This document shows, piece by piece, positions 9,286 through 19,208 of a stretch of DNA of 64,000 bases; the stretch's first letter is position 1; each line of letters begins with the position of its first letter. Made by a program: the position numbers and the translations under genes. The notes beneath the pieces are model-generated. The model was not told the origin of the DNA. It saw only the letters and a list, made by a program, of their open reading frames with translations, and made no database searches. The stretch is taken from contig NZ_RWIV01000001.1 in assembly GCF_003944835.1 (NCBI RefSeq), positions 4,453,501-4,517,500 of the forward strand, given 5' to 3'. This stretch comes from Bacillus sp. HMF5848. GTDB lineage: Bacteria; Bacillota; Bacilli; Bacillales; HMF5848.

Positions 9286-9566
9286 TTACGAGAAACTGTT
9301 AAATTTTTTGGTACTGTTAGCATGCATTTATAGTTAACTTTTCCCCTCTGCCGTAAGATGTTCACCTCAGGAAATTGGGATTTCCTAGAACTAGCACGGA
9401 CCTGATGCATAACATCGTGAAAGAACGTTGTGAATGTTGTCTATCGCCGGCGTTCATGGATATTTAGTTTCTTTTTCATTAATCTGTCACTACTCACCGA
9501 TCTCCCACCACTCTCTTGTAACCTATACGTTTGGCAGAGTGAGAACCGTCCCCATGCATCCTATGT
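9286..9566. other. Intergenic region with repeat only
   Basis: No gene is seen. The only recognisable element is the second copy of the 33-base repeat at 9533-9565. Confidence 0.5.
9533..9565. repeat. 33-base dispersed repeat, copy 2
   Basis: Identical to 6399-6431 and in the same orientation. It ends one base before the stop codon of the minus-strand TolB-like gene, as copy 1 sits at the end of another minus-strand gene. Confidence 0.9.
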
Positions 9567-10445
9567 TCAGATTAGTTCATAGCGTACAAAAGCGAGCTGT
9601 TTACTGTCTGGCGACCAAGAATTAACATTTATAGTGCCTTGTCCTCCAAACAACTTTACTAGTGAACGAGAGTCCCCACCAGCACTTGGCATTAATCTTA
9701 ACTCAACGTGCTTATTCGGGGGATGATCACCAGGTTCAACATCTCCTTTGCGATAAGCAATATATACTACATTTTCACCATCAGGTGACACATGAGGAAA
9801 CCAGTTATTGCTTTCTTCAAATGTCATCTGCTTCTGATCGCTTCCGTCTGCATTCATTCTCCATATTTGCATTAGTCCTGATTTTGTTGAGTTATACCAT
9901 ATGTGTTTACCATCCGGGGAGTATTCAGGTCCATCATCTAGGCCTGTGAAATCAGTTAGCTGCGTCTCAACTCCTCCGTTTGCTGGAATTGTATAAATAT
10001 CATACTGTCCGTTACGTTCAGCGCAGTAAGCAAGAGTTTGTCCATCAGGTGACCATCCGTGTAAATAAGATGGTGCCATCGGTGTAATGAGAGTCGGATT
10101 ACCGCCCTTTAATGGGACTATATAGATTCGAGATTGATGATCTTCTACCGTATGATGACTTACTGCAATATGAGTTTCGTCAGGAGACAAAACATGATCA
10201 TTATTACAAGAAGTAGCAAAACCTGAATCGATTAAAGTACTTTCCCCAGTAACAATGTCAAACGAGTAAATATGTCCCTCACTGTTATATATAAGCTTAT
10301 TGTTACGGGTCCAATTTGGCGCTTCAATAAGCTTATCAAAGGTTGCTAAAGTTTTTCTCTCGCCTGTTTCTATATGTATTGTTTCAAGAATACTTCTAGT
10401 TTCTTCTCGAACTGGAATATCAATTGATTCGTTTAATTCGGCCAT
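9567..10445 (-). CDS. TolB-like beta-propeller protein
   Basis: A roughly 293-residue protein made of repeated WD40-like PD40 blades. [44 protein letters not shown] and [11 protein letters not shown] recur at regular spacing. It has no signal peptide, so it is probably cytoplasmic, unlike true TolB. No catalytic domain is attached. The start is at tandem ATGs (10448 or 10445) behind AAGGGG; 10445 gives the better spacing. Function is unknown; such propellers usually bind proteins or sugars. Confidence 0.8.
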   Translation of the reverse strand: MAELNESIDIPVREETRSILETIHIETGERKTLATFDKLIEAPNWTRNNKLIYNSEGHIYSFDIVTGESTLIDSGFATSCNNDHVLSPDETHIAVSHHTVEDHQSRIYIVPLKGGNPTLITPMAPSYLHGWSPDGQTLAYCAERNGQYDIYTIPANGGVETQLTDFTGLDDGPEYSPDGKHIWYNSTKSGLMQIWRMNADGSDQKQMTFEESNNWFPHVSPDGENVVYIAYRKGDVEPGDHPPNKHVELRLMPSAGGDSRSLVKLFGGQGTINVNSWSPDSKQLAFVRYELI

Positions 10446-10448
10446 CAT

Positions 10449-10756
10449 TTTTCCCCTTACCATTTTGATTTTATTTGCTTAATCCATAAAAATTCGCTAC
10501 TCGCTAAACCTTTTAACAGAAATACGTTTATGTTTTTATTATTCTATAAAAAATCTGTAAAGCCTTCAATTTTTTATTTTGCAAAGGGTAACACAGCTGT
10601 GCTCTAGCTGAGAGCTAATACTGAATAGATACCTTGTGCTCTTTGAAAGAGCGTATTAGATATTATAAGGTTTAATGCTTGTTTAACTCTACCGAATGAA
10701 TGGTGGATTATTGATATTTCCAACCCTGCTTCCGAATCGAAATTTCCTATCCTTTT
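10449..10756. other. Intergenic region, no gene recognised
   Basis: AT-rich sequence with a perfect 15-base palindrome, GCTCTTT G AAAGAGC, at 10638-10652. No supported open frame is seen. Confidence 0.45.
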
Positions 10757-11977
10757 TTATACAGATTGCTCAAGATTCTGATGCTTCACAAACTTGATAT
10801 GAGTATATACTAGAATAACCAGTGTGATGGCAATAAAGCTGCCATGGAAAAACGACACCATCATTTTTAAAGAGGATGCTTCTAGTAAAATAGGTGCGAC
10901 GACAAAGCCGAGTGCAAAACCTAACGATTTCAAAAGCATCCCCACCCCAAAGATTCGTCCGCGAATATGATTATCTGTCTTCTGCAAAATAGTCGCATGC
11001 AAGGTTGTAAAACCGGCATCAAAAACGCCTGTAAAAAATGCAAAAGGTAACACAACTGAAAGACTCAGATTTGATAGAAATGTAATAAAGCCCGTTGACA
11101 TGAGAATAGCCGTTACAAAGCAGGCAACATAAAGATGATTTCCTTTTAAAAACGTTAGCCTTGGAAGAAGAACTGTGGCTAAGACGGAGCCAACTCCCCA
11201 TACACCCCAAATTAGACCGTAATATAAGCTTTGTTTCGATGCATTAATGCTTTCCGCTAATAGCGGTATCCCTAGGTTATGTGAAGCACCCGCAAACGCC
11301 CCAACTAAAAAGACAATATTCACAGACAAAAGCATCGGTGCAAGAAGAATAAATTGATACACTTCCTTTAAATCGTTCCCGATTGCAATAAATTTCTCTT
11401 TTATGCCAGATGTCACCGTAGTGCGGGCAGAAACCGATGTAGCATTCCACTTCATTTTTATAAGAACAACGGCAGATATAATATATGTTGCAGCATCTAT
11501 TATTAATGTGACTTGATAACCTAGAAAATCGGTTATCACCCCTGCACCAATGAATCCAATTACTAAGCTGATTGATGTTAGTCTAGAGATTAATGCATTT
11601 GTTTCGAGCACCTTATCCTGACCAAAAATTTGTGGAATCTCCGCACTGTAACTAACCGCAAAAAAGCTACTCGTTAATCCAATCAAGAAACAAACAATCA
11701 CAATCATAATTGGATTCGGAAAAGGAATTAAACTTAATATAATAACGGCACGGAAAATATCTGTCACAATCATGATTTTACGGCGGTCAAAACGGTCTGC
11801 CAAAACACCAGAGAACAAACTAGAAATGACTCCCCCGAGTGTGCGAAATGCCATCGTACCTGCCAACCAGGCTGGACTCTGTGTGGCTACATACATAAGA
11901 ACATTAATAGCAATTAAGTCCATAAATGTCCCTAAATCAGAAAAAGCTTTAACGTATAAAAATATTTTTCGATTCAT
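10757..11977 (-). CDS. MFS transporter (DHA3-like drug efflux)
   Basis: A 406-residue protein with about twelve membrane segments. The cytoplasmic loop 2-3 signature GVLADRFDRRKIM is intact. The layout matches the macrolide/multidrug DHA3 branch (family knowledge). The start is the ATG at 11977 behind GGGAGAT; the ATG at 11989 lies before that site and is rejected. No regulator adjoins. The substrate is unknown. Confidence 0.85.
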   Translation of the reverse strand: MNRKIFLYVKAFSDLGTFMDLIAINVLMYVATQSPAWLAGTMAFRTLGGVISSLFSGVLADRFDRRKIMIVTDIFRAVIILSLIPFPNPIMIVIVCFLIGLTSSFFAVSYSAEIPQIFGQDKVLETNALISRLTSISLVIGFIGAGVITDFLGYQVTLIIDAATYIISAVVLIKMKWNATSVSARTTVTSGIKEKFIAIGNDLKEVYQFILLAPMLLSVNIVFLVGAFAGASHNLGIPLLAESINASKQSLYYGLIWGVWGVGSVLATVLLPRLTFLKGNHLYVACFVTAILMSTGFITFLSNLSLSVVLPFAFFTGVFDAGFTTLHATILQKTDNHIRGRIFGVGMLLKSLGFALGFVVAPILLEASSLKMMVSFFHGSFIAITLVILVYTHIKFVKHQNLEQSV

Positions 11978-12000
11978 ACGATCTCCCATATTAGGTAAAA

Positions 12001-12084
12001 TTTACTCGGATAGCACTTGAGGAAAATCCGAGGTGACACAAAGAACAAAGAGGTGGCGGTGGTTCCAAAAACCACAAAAACCTC
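12001..12084. repeat. Hairpin-forming intergenic repeat element
   Basis: GTGGTT (12059-12064) pairs with AACCAC (12070-12075), and an outer GAGG pairs with CCTC. The composition is richer in GC than the flanks. It resembles non-coding repeats scattered in Bacillus genomes, a recollection not checked here. Confidence 0.45.
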
Positions 12085-12140
12085 AGGACACGTAGCTGAA
12101 AAATGACTGAATTAAAGTCGAATTTTAGCAAAAATTGTAG

Positions 12141-12229
12141 GTGCCTGGCACAGCCTTTTTTGGTACTTGGATAAATCCATTCATACCAAGGCTGCAAAAC
12201 ATGTCGAGGGGTGTCGGTGCCTGGCACCA
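12141..12229. repeat. REP-like element bounded by GGTGCCTGGCAC palindromes
   Basis: GGTGCCTGGCAC at 12141-12152 and GGTGCCTGGCACC at 12217-12229 are direct, each nearly or fully palindromic. Between them CAGCCTT-tttt-GGTA (12152-12166) pairs with TACC-AAGGCTG (12085 offset; 12185-12195), forming an 11-bp stem with one bulge. Confidence 0.7.
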
Positions 12230-12463
12230 CCAAAAACCGAGTATTTGTACATGATCTTTAGTAAGGTTAATAACGTAATTGTATATAGTTTTCATTTATT
12301 TCGCAATACGAAATTTATCCAGGGGGTATCAATCTTGGAATCTATTAGCTCATATCATAATGTAATAATGAGATAAAAAATTAATAACGCCAAAACACAT
12401 ACCCTTTGTGGTATTATATACTATTAAGGAATGTTAAAGCATAAGGAGCGGAGGTGGCGTCAT

Positions 12464-13750
12464 TTGTTTGCTTTTGAAACAAATGATATTAATCAAATTG
12501 TAAATTCAGAAGAGCTGCAGCAAAAATTGTATAAACGTACGTTACGTGTTGTATTGCTTGCACAAACATTAGGGGGCGCTGGATTAGCAGCTGGGATTAC
12601 TGTCGGTGCCCTATTAGCAAAGGATATGTTAGGTGTAGAAAGCTTCTCCGGTATACCATCTGCCCTCTTTACATTAGGTTCTGCTTTAGCAGTTTTTCTA
12701 GTGGGACGAATCACTCAAACATACGGGAGACGATTAGGGTTATCTTTAGGATTTTTGGCAGGTGGACTGGGCGCTTTAGGAGTCGTATTAGCGGCGAATA
12801 TTGATAGTATTGCGTTATTATTTTTCTCATTTTTCATATACGGTGCGGGTTCGTCGACTAACTTACAAGCCCGTTATGCTGGAACTGATTTAGCAGGCCC
12901 ACACCAGCGTGCGAAAGCAGCAAGTATTGCAATGGTAGCAACGACACTAGGTGCTGTAGGCGGTCCTAATCTAGTGACCCCGATGGGACATGTCGCAGAA
13001 TATTTTCAAATGCCCGCACTAGCAGGACCATTTCTATTAGCGGCTGTAGCCTATATTGCAGCAGGGGTCTCCTTCTTACTATTATTAAAACCAGATCCAT
13101 TACTTATCGCACGGTTAATAGAACAGAGAGAACAACACGAAACAAATACACTTCAACCATCAACACTACAACAAGGACAACGAATTGGTGTATTGGTAGG
13201 CGCAGCCGTTCTTATTCTTTCACAAGTGATTATGGTTGCTATTATGACAATGACACCGATCCATATGGAAGGTCATGGCAGTAACTTATCCGCTATTGGT
13301 ATTATTATTGGCTTACATATCGCAGCGATGTTCCTTCCTTCTTTATTGACAGGCTCGCTTGTTGATAAAATAGGTCGTTCCAAAATGGTGATTGCGTCTG
13401 CTGTGACATTAACCGTTTCTGGTTTCATAGCTGCTTTTGCACCAGGAGATTCTGTCCCTTTATTAACAATCGCTTTAATCTTACTAGGTCTCGGCTGGAA
13501 CTTTGGTTTAATCAGTGGTACCGCGATTATTATTGATTCGACCACCATCCATAACCGTGCCAAAACGCAAGGATCTGTTGACGTTGGGGTCGCGCTTGGA
13601 GGCTCCATTGGTAGTCTACTTTCAGGTGTCATTGTTGCGTATTCAAGCTTTGCCATCTTAGGATTATTAGGAGCTTACTTGTCTCTAATTTTAATCCCTC
13701 TAGTTATATGGGCTTCAAAAAGAACAAAGCAAACACAAACAGCCATTTAA
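12464..13750 (+). CDS. MFS transporter
   Basis: A roughly 428-residue permease with twelve hydrophobic segments. It has an MFS loop motif, VGRITQTYGRRLG, after TM2, and a second, TGSLVDKIGRSKM, in the C-terminal half. A central hydrophilic loop rich in Gln and Glu (about 220-240) separates the halves. A TTG start at 12464 is preferred because GGAGG lies nine bases upstream. The ATG at 12431 has its only purine-rich sequence directly abutting. The family and lack of partners suggest drug or metabolite export; the substrate is unknown. Confidence 0.83.
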   Translation: MFAFETNDINQIVNSEELQQKLYKRTLRVVLLAQTLGGAGLAAGITVGALLAKDMLGVESFSGIPSALFTLGSALAVFLVGRITQTYGRRLGLSLGFLAGGLGALGVVLAANIDSIALLFFSFFIYGAGSSTNLQARYAGTDLAGPHQRAKAASIAMVATTLGAVGGPNLVTPMGHVAEYFQMPALAGPFLLAAVAYIAAGVSFLLLLKPDPLLIARLIEQREQHETNTLQPSTLQQGQRIGVLVGAAVLILSQVIMVAIMTMTPIHMEGHGSNLSAIGIIIGLHIAAMFLPSLLTGSLVDKIGRSKMVIASAVTLTVSGFIAAFAPGDSVPLLTIALILLGLGWNFGLISGTAIIIDSTTIHNRAKTQGSVDVGVALGGSIGSLLSGVIVAYSSFAILGLLGAYLSLILIPLVIWASKRTKQTQTAI

Positions 13751-13752
13751 AA

Positions 13753-13785
13753 AGAGCCTATTTCTGCTAGCAGAAATAGGCTTAA
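13753..13785. terminator. Perfect palindromic terminator (CTAG-cored)
   Basis: Bases 13755-13782 form a perfect 28-base palindrome centred on GCTAGC. A-rich sequence on the left gives a T-run on the minus strand, so it can serve the convergent iron-transport genes as well as the MFS gene. Confidence 0.7.
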
Positions 13786-13992
13786 TGTCTAATATATATA
13801 AAGTTCACTATTGTTGTTTGTTAAGTACATACAACACTAGAATCCGTAACCGTTCTGTTACTTACCCGAAAGAAAGTTCAAAAAGTAGTGCTCTTTTCGT
13901 TTGGACACAACTTTTTTATCAAACAATTACTATTTCAATATAAATATACTTCTCCCTCATTGTCAGTTATAAACTATAAAGTTAGATATATA

Positions 13993-14751
13993 CTATAAAT
14001 AAGCAATTCCAATATGGCCCGTTACGGGATTTTTGTAAATCTCGCACTTCACGTCGAAAACAAATTCAATATTCTCCTTCGTAAGAACATCTTGTGGCCT
14101 TCCATATGTTACGATTGATCCTTTTTTTAGTAAATATAAGTAATCACAATATGCACCAGCTAAAGTTAAATCATGTAAAGCAGCTAAAGTGCCAATATTT
14201 ATTTCCTTTACTGTTTTTATTATTTCTAGCTGGTATTTAACATCTAAGTGGTTAGTCGGCTCATCTAATATTAAAAAATTCGGTTCCTGGGCCAATACAC
14301 GTGCTAATATCACTCTTTGTTTTTCTCCACCGGATAAAGTTAAGAAATTTCGATCCTTGTAAGATAACAAATTCACCTTAGCTAGAGCACGTTCCACAAT
14401 TTCATAGTCCACTTTAGCTTCCGAATCTAACAGTTTTTTATGTGGGGTTCTTCCCATCATAACCATTTGTTCGACTGTAAAATCAAAACTAATCTCATTG
14501 AATTGACCTACAACGCCCAAATGCTTCGCAATCTTTTTCGATTTTTCCTTTAATACATCCATATCACCAAGTTTAACGAGCCCGCTGTTTGGCTGTAGGA
14601 CTTTATAGATGCTTTTTAACAGTGTTGATTTACCACAGCCATTTGGACCTAGTATTCCAACGAATTGTTGACTATTCACAAGAAGCGAGATATCATGTAC
14701 AATCTTTTTTTTTCCAATTTCAATAGAAATATTATCAACTTGAAGGTTCAT
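13993..14751 (-). CDS. Iron-siderophore-type ABC transporter ATP-binding protein
   Basis: A 252-residue ATPase of the FecE/FhuC/BtuD class. It has Walker A GPNGCGKST (about residue 36), signature LSGGEKQRV, Walker B FLILDEPTNHLD and the switch histidine in ALHDLTL. It would energise import through the permease encoded two bases upstream. A GGGGGG-rich ribosome-binding site precedes the ATG. The Fur box upstream of the operon points to ferric siderophore or heme as the ligand (inference). Confidence 0.92.
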   Translation of the reverse strand: MNLQVDNISIEIGKKKIVHDISLLVNSQQFVGILGPNGCGKSTLLKSIYKVLQPNSGLVKLGDMDVLKEKSKKIAKHLGVVGQFNEISFDFTVEQMVMMGRTPHKKLLDSEAKVDYEIVERALAKVNLLSYKDRNFLTLSGGEKQRVILARVLAQEPNFLILDEPTNHLDVKYQLEIIKTVKEINIGTLAALHDLTLAGAYCDYLYLLKKGSIVTYGRPQDVLTKENIEFVFDVKCEIYKNPVTGHIGIAYL

Positions 14752-14753
14752 CT

Positions 14754-15839
14754 TTATTTCCCCCCGAATCCATACCCTTTTTTTATAAGCATATACATAA
14801 ACATTGGTGCGCCAATAATGGCCGTCACAACTCCAATCGGCAACTCAACTGTAGGTATGATGATACGAGCAAAAATATCTGCCCAAATAAGAAAAATTGC
14901 CCCAAATAAAATCGTTGCTGGAAGTAATCTTCTATGATCTGAACCAACTACACTTCGTATTAAATGTGGAATTATTAAGCCTACAAACCCTACCATTCCA
15001 ACAGATGCAACTGATATTCCCGTTAAAATCGCTGTAATTACCATGTATATCTTTCTATATGAGCTTAAGTTTATTCCTAACGTAACGGCAGCTTCATCTC
15101 CGAGTAACATCGTATTAAGATTCCGAGATTGAATCATTAAGAAAATAATACCAATCAATATAGTTATAGTAAGAAGTGGGATTTCACTCCACCGTGCACT
15201 TGCAAGACTTCCCATACCCCAAAACGTAATAGTACGGATCCCCTCGGCATTGTTGGCAATATAGATTATAAAATTTGAGAAAGCGGAAAATAGAGCATTA
15301 ATCACCATACCCATTAGTACTAGTTTTACCGACGTCATTTTGCCGCCTATGCTAGAAAAAGTAAGTACTAGAAAGCTTGCTATTAAAGCACCTGCAAATG
15401 CCCCAATGGCTAAACTAAATTGGGCAAATATAGTACCTGTACCAAAGCCAATTAGTACAGCAAACGTGGCCCCTAATGTGGCTCCTGAAGAAATCCCTAG
15501 TATATATGGATCAGCCAATGGATTTTGGACCGTAGCCTGCATAATTGCTCCACAAAGAGCTAGAGCGGCTCCTATAAGCATGGCCATCAAGACACGCGGA
15601 AAGCGAATGCTCCAAATTATATTAACATATGAGCCTGCTTGTATATCCTCGATATTACCAATTGGAATTCCAAACGTTTTATAGAGTAATATTCGGAATG
15701 AATGTGATAGAGGAATATCAACTTGTCCTAGTGAAACACCTAACACTATGGAGAGTAGAAGAATGAAAAGCATACCTATATAAACACTAGTCAAAAAAGT
15801 TTTTGATTCAGTAAAGCCTTTGTTTAGTTTAAAATCCAC
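14754..15839 (-). CDS. FecCD-family ABC transporter permease
   Basis: A 361-residue permease with nine to ten membrane segments. FecCD hallmarks are seen: MLIGAALALCGAIMQ, LADPYILGISSGATLG and the coupling region GFVGLIIPHLIRSVVG. A single permease gene implies a homodimer. The start is GTG with GGAGG nine bases upstream. The gene reads away from the Fur box that it shares with the divergent binding-protein gene. Confidence 0.92.
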   Translation of the reverse strand: MDFKLNKGFTESKTFLTSVYIGMLFILLLSIVLGVSLGQVDIPLSHSFRILLYKTFGIPIGNIEDIQAGSYVNIIWSIRFPRVLMAMLIGAALALCGAIMQATVQNPLADPYILGISSGATLGATFAVLIGFGTGTIFAQFSLAIGAFAGALIASFLVLTFSSIGGKMTSVKLVLMGMVINALFSAFSNFIIYIANNAEGIRTITFWGMGSLASARWSEIPLLTITILIGIIFLMIQSRNLNTMLLGDEAAVTLGINLSSYRKIYMVITAILTGISVASVGMVGFVGLIIPHLIRSVVGSDHRRLLPATILFGAIFLIWADIFARIIIPTVELPIGVVTAIIGAPMFMYMLIKKGYGFGGK

Positions 15840-15896
15840 AGAAGAATTCCTCCAAAAAAAATATTGTCAAAATAATTATCTTATTCTATACTAATT

Positions 15897-15915
15897 GAGA
15901 AAGATTATCATTGTC
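15897..15915. promoter_or_regulatory. Fur box in divergent iron-transport promoter
   Basis: GAGAAAGATTATCATTGTC matches the classic 19-base Fur consensus at 16 positions. It lies between the permease gene (minus) and the binding-protein gene (plus), so one repressor site can govern both under iron sufficiency. The AT-rich stretch at about 15870-15885 may be a second, weaker site. Confidence 0.78.
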
Positions 15916-15955
15916 AAACGATCTTTTGCAAAATAATTAATAGGGTGGGGAAAAT

Positions 15956-17035
15956 ATGAGGAACATTACACTTTTATCAATAATGCTATTTATGATGTTA
16001 TTGGTAGGTTGTTCTACACAACCGAACGAGGGTGCACAATCCAATACAGAAGAGAACACTACTACAACTGAACAAACAGAAACTAAGATAGACTCGAATA
16101 CTGAAGAAGCTGCTGAAGATAAAGGTAAAACACAATATCCATTAACAATTGATAACTATTTAACAACAGATGGGTTTACATATGAAACACACACACAAAC
16201 CTTTGAAGCTTCTCCAGAGAAAATTGTGGCTAATACACAAGGAATGGCTGAAATCTTAGTTCACTTAGGATTAACAGATAAGATTGTCGGTGTCGCTGCC
16301 TTATATGGAGAAACAGACGCTGAGATTACTGAAGAATTTAATAAGATTCCTGTTATTACGGAAGGTTACGCTAGCAAAGAGCTTGTTGTAGGTCAAGACC
16401 CTGATATCATAATGGGGCGCGCAGGTTTGTTCCAAGATGCAGAGTGGGGTGTTGGTACAATAAGCAGTTTAAATGATCTAGGTATTAAAACATTTGTTCA
16501 ACATACTAGTTTAACAGGTGGTACACTTGACAGCTTATATAAAGATATTGAAGACATAGGATTAATTTTCAATGTGCAGGATTCTGCTGATGTATATATC
16601 AATAAGCTAAAAGAACAGCAAGCAGCTCTTGAAGAAAAGGCTAGTGAGAAACCATTAACATACGCATATGTATATAATGCTGGTGATGGTAAGATTGCTC
16701 CCGATGCTGGTGGCGCCTACACATTCATTGCCGACACGCTTGAAAAATTAAATTTAACAAACGCTCTAGCTGATATTGAAGGCACGGTAAGTGTTGAACA
16801 ACTAGTGGAAAAAAATCCGGATATATTCTTACTTTCTAATTATGCGGGTGGTCCAGACCCAGAAACAACAATGGAAAGTTTTTATAACGATGAAGCACTT
16901 CAAAGTATTAATGCCATTAAAAATAAAGCTATTATTGTGATTGATTTTAACCAATTCTTTGGTTACGGTCCAAATATATTAGACGGTGCAGGGAAATTGG
17001 CAGATGATATTGCGAGTAATTCAAGTTTAAAATAA
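15956..17035 (+). CDS. Iron-siderophore ABC transporter substrate-binding lipoprotein
   Basis: A 359-residue lipoprotein. The signal peptide ends in the lipobox LVGC (Cys19), followed by a Thr/Glu-rich linker to about residue 60. The rest is a PBP-like (FepB/BtuF) domain with EASPEKIVANTQG at the start and GVAALYGETDAEI, as in periplasmic-binding domain 2 proteins. It captures the ligand at the outer membrane face for the divergent permease and ATPase. The upstream Fur box indicates an iron complex. The exact siderophore cannot be told. Confidence 0.9.
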   Translation: MRNITLLSIMLFMMLLVGCSTQPNEGAQSNTEENTTTTEQTETKIDSNTEEAAEDKGKTQYPLTIDNYLTTDGFTYETHTQTFEASPEKIVANTQGMAEILVHLGLTDKIVGVAALYGETDAEITEEFNKIPVITEGYASKELVVGQDPDIIMGRAGLFQDAEWGVGTISSLNDLGIKTFVQHTSLTGGTLDSLYKDIEDIGLIFNVQDSADVYINKLKEQQAALEEKASEKPLTYAYVYNAGDGKIAPDAGGAYTFIADTLEKLNLTNALADIEGTVSVEQLVEKNPDIFLLSNYAGGPDPETTMESFYNDEALQSINAIKNKAIIVIDFNQFFGYGPNILDGAGKLADDIASNSSLK

Positions 17036-17133
17036 AAAGCTCTGCTAAACTTTGTTGTTGATTTTCGCTACATTGCGCTCGCTACTATCAACAATATTCA
17101 AAAATCAACACTCACCTTTATTAGAGCCAAATA

Positions 17134-17205
17134 AAAAAAGAAAAAAAGCCTGTCTCCTGCTAGGATAAAGCAACAAACTACTAGCAGAGACGGGCCTTTT
17201 TTTAT
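17134..17205. terminator. Strong bidirectional terminator (CTAG-cored family)
   Basis: GCCTGTCTCCTGCTAG (17148-17163) pairs with CTAGCAGAGACGGGC (17181-17195), flanked by an A-run and a T-run. It serves the binding-protein gene. Related hairpins lie at 13755, 19297, 22390 and 23185. Confidence 0.85.
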
Positions 17206-17462
17206 TATTCGTGGTATGGTTCAGAACAGATAACCACTCTTTACTATCCTCTGCATCGAAAAAATACCCATTTTATAGTTACAGTTTAAGATTAAGTAGT
17301 CTTCCGATAGAGATAAAAAAGGAACTGACCTATAGCAAAGTGCCAGTCACTTCTACTGCAATTTGTATAATGGACGATACATTTTACATATAGTGAATGA
17401 GAATCTGGCAAGTATGGAACAGCCCCTGCTAATTCATAAACGCAGGTTATTATGTAACCTTT
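17206..17462. other. Intergenic region, no gene recognised
   Basis: This stretch contains a GTGCCAGTCAC-like remnant near 17340 resembling the GTGCCTGGCAC repeats elsewhere. The small open frames lack ribosome-binding sites. Confidence 0.4.
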
Positions 17463-19142
17463 TTAGATTTTAAATTTACTTATTTGAGTTGATAAATTTT
17501 CAGCCATCTTTGATAAATTGTATGCAGATGCTGTAATCTCTTCGGTGGAAGCAAGTTGCTCCTCAGAAGATGCCGAGACATTCTGTGTACCGGCAGCAGA
17601 TTCTTCAGCAATACTTGATACAGCATGAATACTTCTTAATACGTGTTCTGTCCCTGCCGCCATTTCACTCATCGAAATAGATACATCTTTCACCTGACTA
17701 GTTACTTCATTAATAGCTTCTTTAATATGTAAAAATGAATTTCCGGCAGTTTTAGCGGTCACAATCCCATTATCTACTTCTTTAATAGTAGAATCCATTG
17801 AATATATAGCATTTGTAGTTTCTTCTTGAATTCTTGTTACTAGCTGCGAAATTTTATTAGATGACTTTGCTGATTCTTCAGCTAACTTTCTTACTTCGTC
17901 AGCTACTACTGCAAAGCCCTTTCCATATTCTCCTGCTCTTGCTGCTTCAATAGCAGCATTCAATGCCAAAAGATTAGTTTGATCTGCAATTCCTCCAATG
18001 ACAGTTACGATTTCCCCTATTTCTTTAGATTGAGAATCAAGTCCCTTTATGACATGACTTAAATTTTGAACCGTTTCTGAAATTTCATTCATCTGATTAA
18101 TGGACGTATCAATAGCTAAACTACCTTCTTTTGTTTTCATATCCGTTATTTCTACAGTAGACGCTACATTTTCAGCATTACTTGATACTTGTTCTACACT
18201 TGCTACCATTTCATTTATTATATCTATTGCACCTTCTACTTGTTTTGTTTGATTTTCTGAGCCTATAGCTAACTGTTGAATATTTGATGTGATCTCTTCA
18301 CTAGCATGACTGCTTTGTTCAGCGCTTGCTGTTAATTCCTCGGATGTTGCCGCAACTTGGTCGGATGTTTCTTGTACCTCTTTAACCAAATCACGCAAAT
18401 TAATAACCATTTCATTAACTGATTGAGTTAAAGTAGCAATCTCATCTTTTGATTTTATTTTTATTTCCTCTCCAGATAAATCTCCGGCTGCTATTAATTT
18501 TACACGGCTAACTATTTGAATTATAGGTTTGATGATAATATTCGAAATAACAACAGCAATTATAATACCTAAAATGATACATAAGATAGTGATAATAGTA
18601 GTTACTCTATCTAGGGATTTGCCATTTTCAATAAGCTTCAAGCTATTAGCTTGAATGAACTCCTCTCTATCCCTAGCTGACTTATTAAACCCAGCCATTA
18701 TTTGGCTAGCAGTGCCTGTTCCTTTCTCTTGAAGAGCTTGTAGGGCTACCTCTTTATTTCCTTTATCATACTCAGCAAATACCTCCTCTTGAATCAGCTC
18801 TCTCCATTGATTACTTTGCTCTATGAGAGATTTCACTTCATCTGAGTTATTTAATGAAAGTACCTTATCCTGCGTTATTTTACTTTCTTCTGTGTATGAA
18901 TTAAACATATCTTTATACGTTTGATAACCAAAAAGCACATATCCCCTTGCTAAAGAAATCCCTTGACTCATATTAATCTCTAAATCTTTGTCTGCTATTA
19001 ATAATTCAAGATCTCTTGTTACAACCTGTTCTACTTCCTTATTAAATGTTTTAATATTTATCAAGACATACGTAGATAAAATTAACATTAAAACAAGAAT
19101 GATAGAAAAACCTAGTAATATTTTATACTTAATACTTTTCAC
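17463..19142 (-). CDS. Methyl-accepting chemotaxis protein
   Basis: A 559-residue chemoreceptor. TM1 is at about 8-30, then an extracytoplasmic four-helix-bundle sensor of about 150 residues, TM2 at about 183-206, HAMP, and a long signalling coiled coil. The conserved CheA/CheW-contact tip is [20 protein letters not shown]. The C-terminus lacks an obvious CheR-tether pentapeptide. The start is GTG, ten bases after AAGGAG. The ligand is unknown. No chemotaxis genes adjoin, so it is an orphan receptor. Confidence 0.92.
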   Translation of the reverse strand: MKSIKYKILLGFSIILVLMLILSTYVLINIKTFNKEVEQVVTRDLELLIADKDLEINMSQGISLARGYVLFGYQTYKDMFNSYTEESKITQDKVLSLNNSDEVKSLIEQSNQWRELIQEEVFAEYDKGNKEVALQALQEKGTGTASQIMAGFNKSARDREEFIQANSLKLIENGKSLDRVTTIITILCIILGIIIAVVISNIIIKPIIQIVSRVKLIAAGDLSGEEIKIKSKDEIATLTQSVNEMVINLRDLVKEVQETSDQVAATSEELTASAEQSSHASEEITSNIQQLAIGSENQTKQVEGAIDIINEMVASVEQVSSNAENVASTVEITDMKTKEGSLAIDTSINQMNEISETVQNLSHVIKGLDSQSKEIGEIVTVIGGIADQTNLLALNAAIEAARAGEYGKGFAVVADEVRKLAEESAKSSNKISQLVTRIQEETTNAIYSMDSTIKEVDNGIVTAKTAGNSFLHIKEAINEVTSQVKDVSISMSEMAAGTEHVLRSIHAVSSIAEESAAGTQNVSASSEEQLASTEEITASAYNLSKMAENLSTQISKFKI

Positions 19143-19194
19143 GATGCATTTTCTCCTTCTCCAGATACGTCAATTTTTAATACACTAACCAAAA

Positions 19195-19208
19195 ATAAAG
19201 CGCTTACA
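19195..19208. promoter_or_regulatory. Possible cre site upstream of chemoreceptor
   Basis: ATAAAGCGCTTACA matches the CcpA-binding consensus at 12 of 14 positions and lies about 55 bases upstream of the chemoreceptor start. Catabolite control is an inference. Confidence 0.35.

Larger units (their letters stand above)
11978..12463. other. Intergenic region carrying REP-like repeats
   Basis: No gene is seen. It contains two hairpin elements, 12001-12084 and 12141-12229, and then the promoter region of the next gene. Confidence 0.6.

Noticed and set aside
10638-10652. Palindrome GCTCTTTGAAAGAGC
   Set aside because: It is too far from any gene end, without a T-run, and has no matching operator family.
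12167-12376. Plus-strand open frame of 69 codons
   Set aside because: It reads through the repeat element, has no ribosome-binding site and no recognisable protein features.
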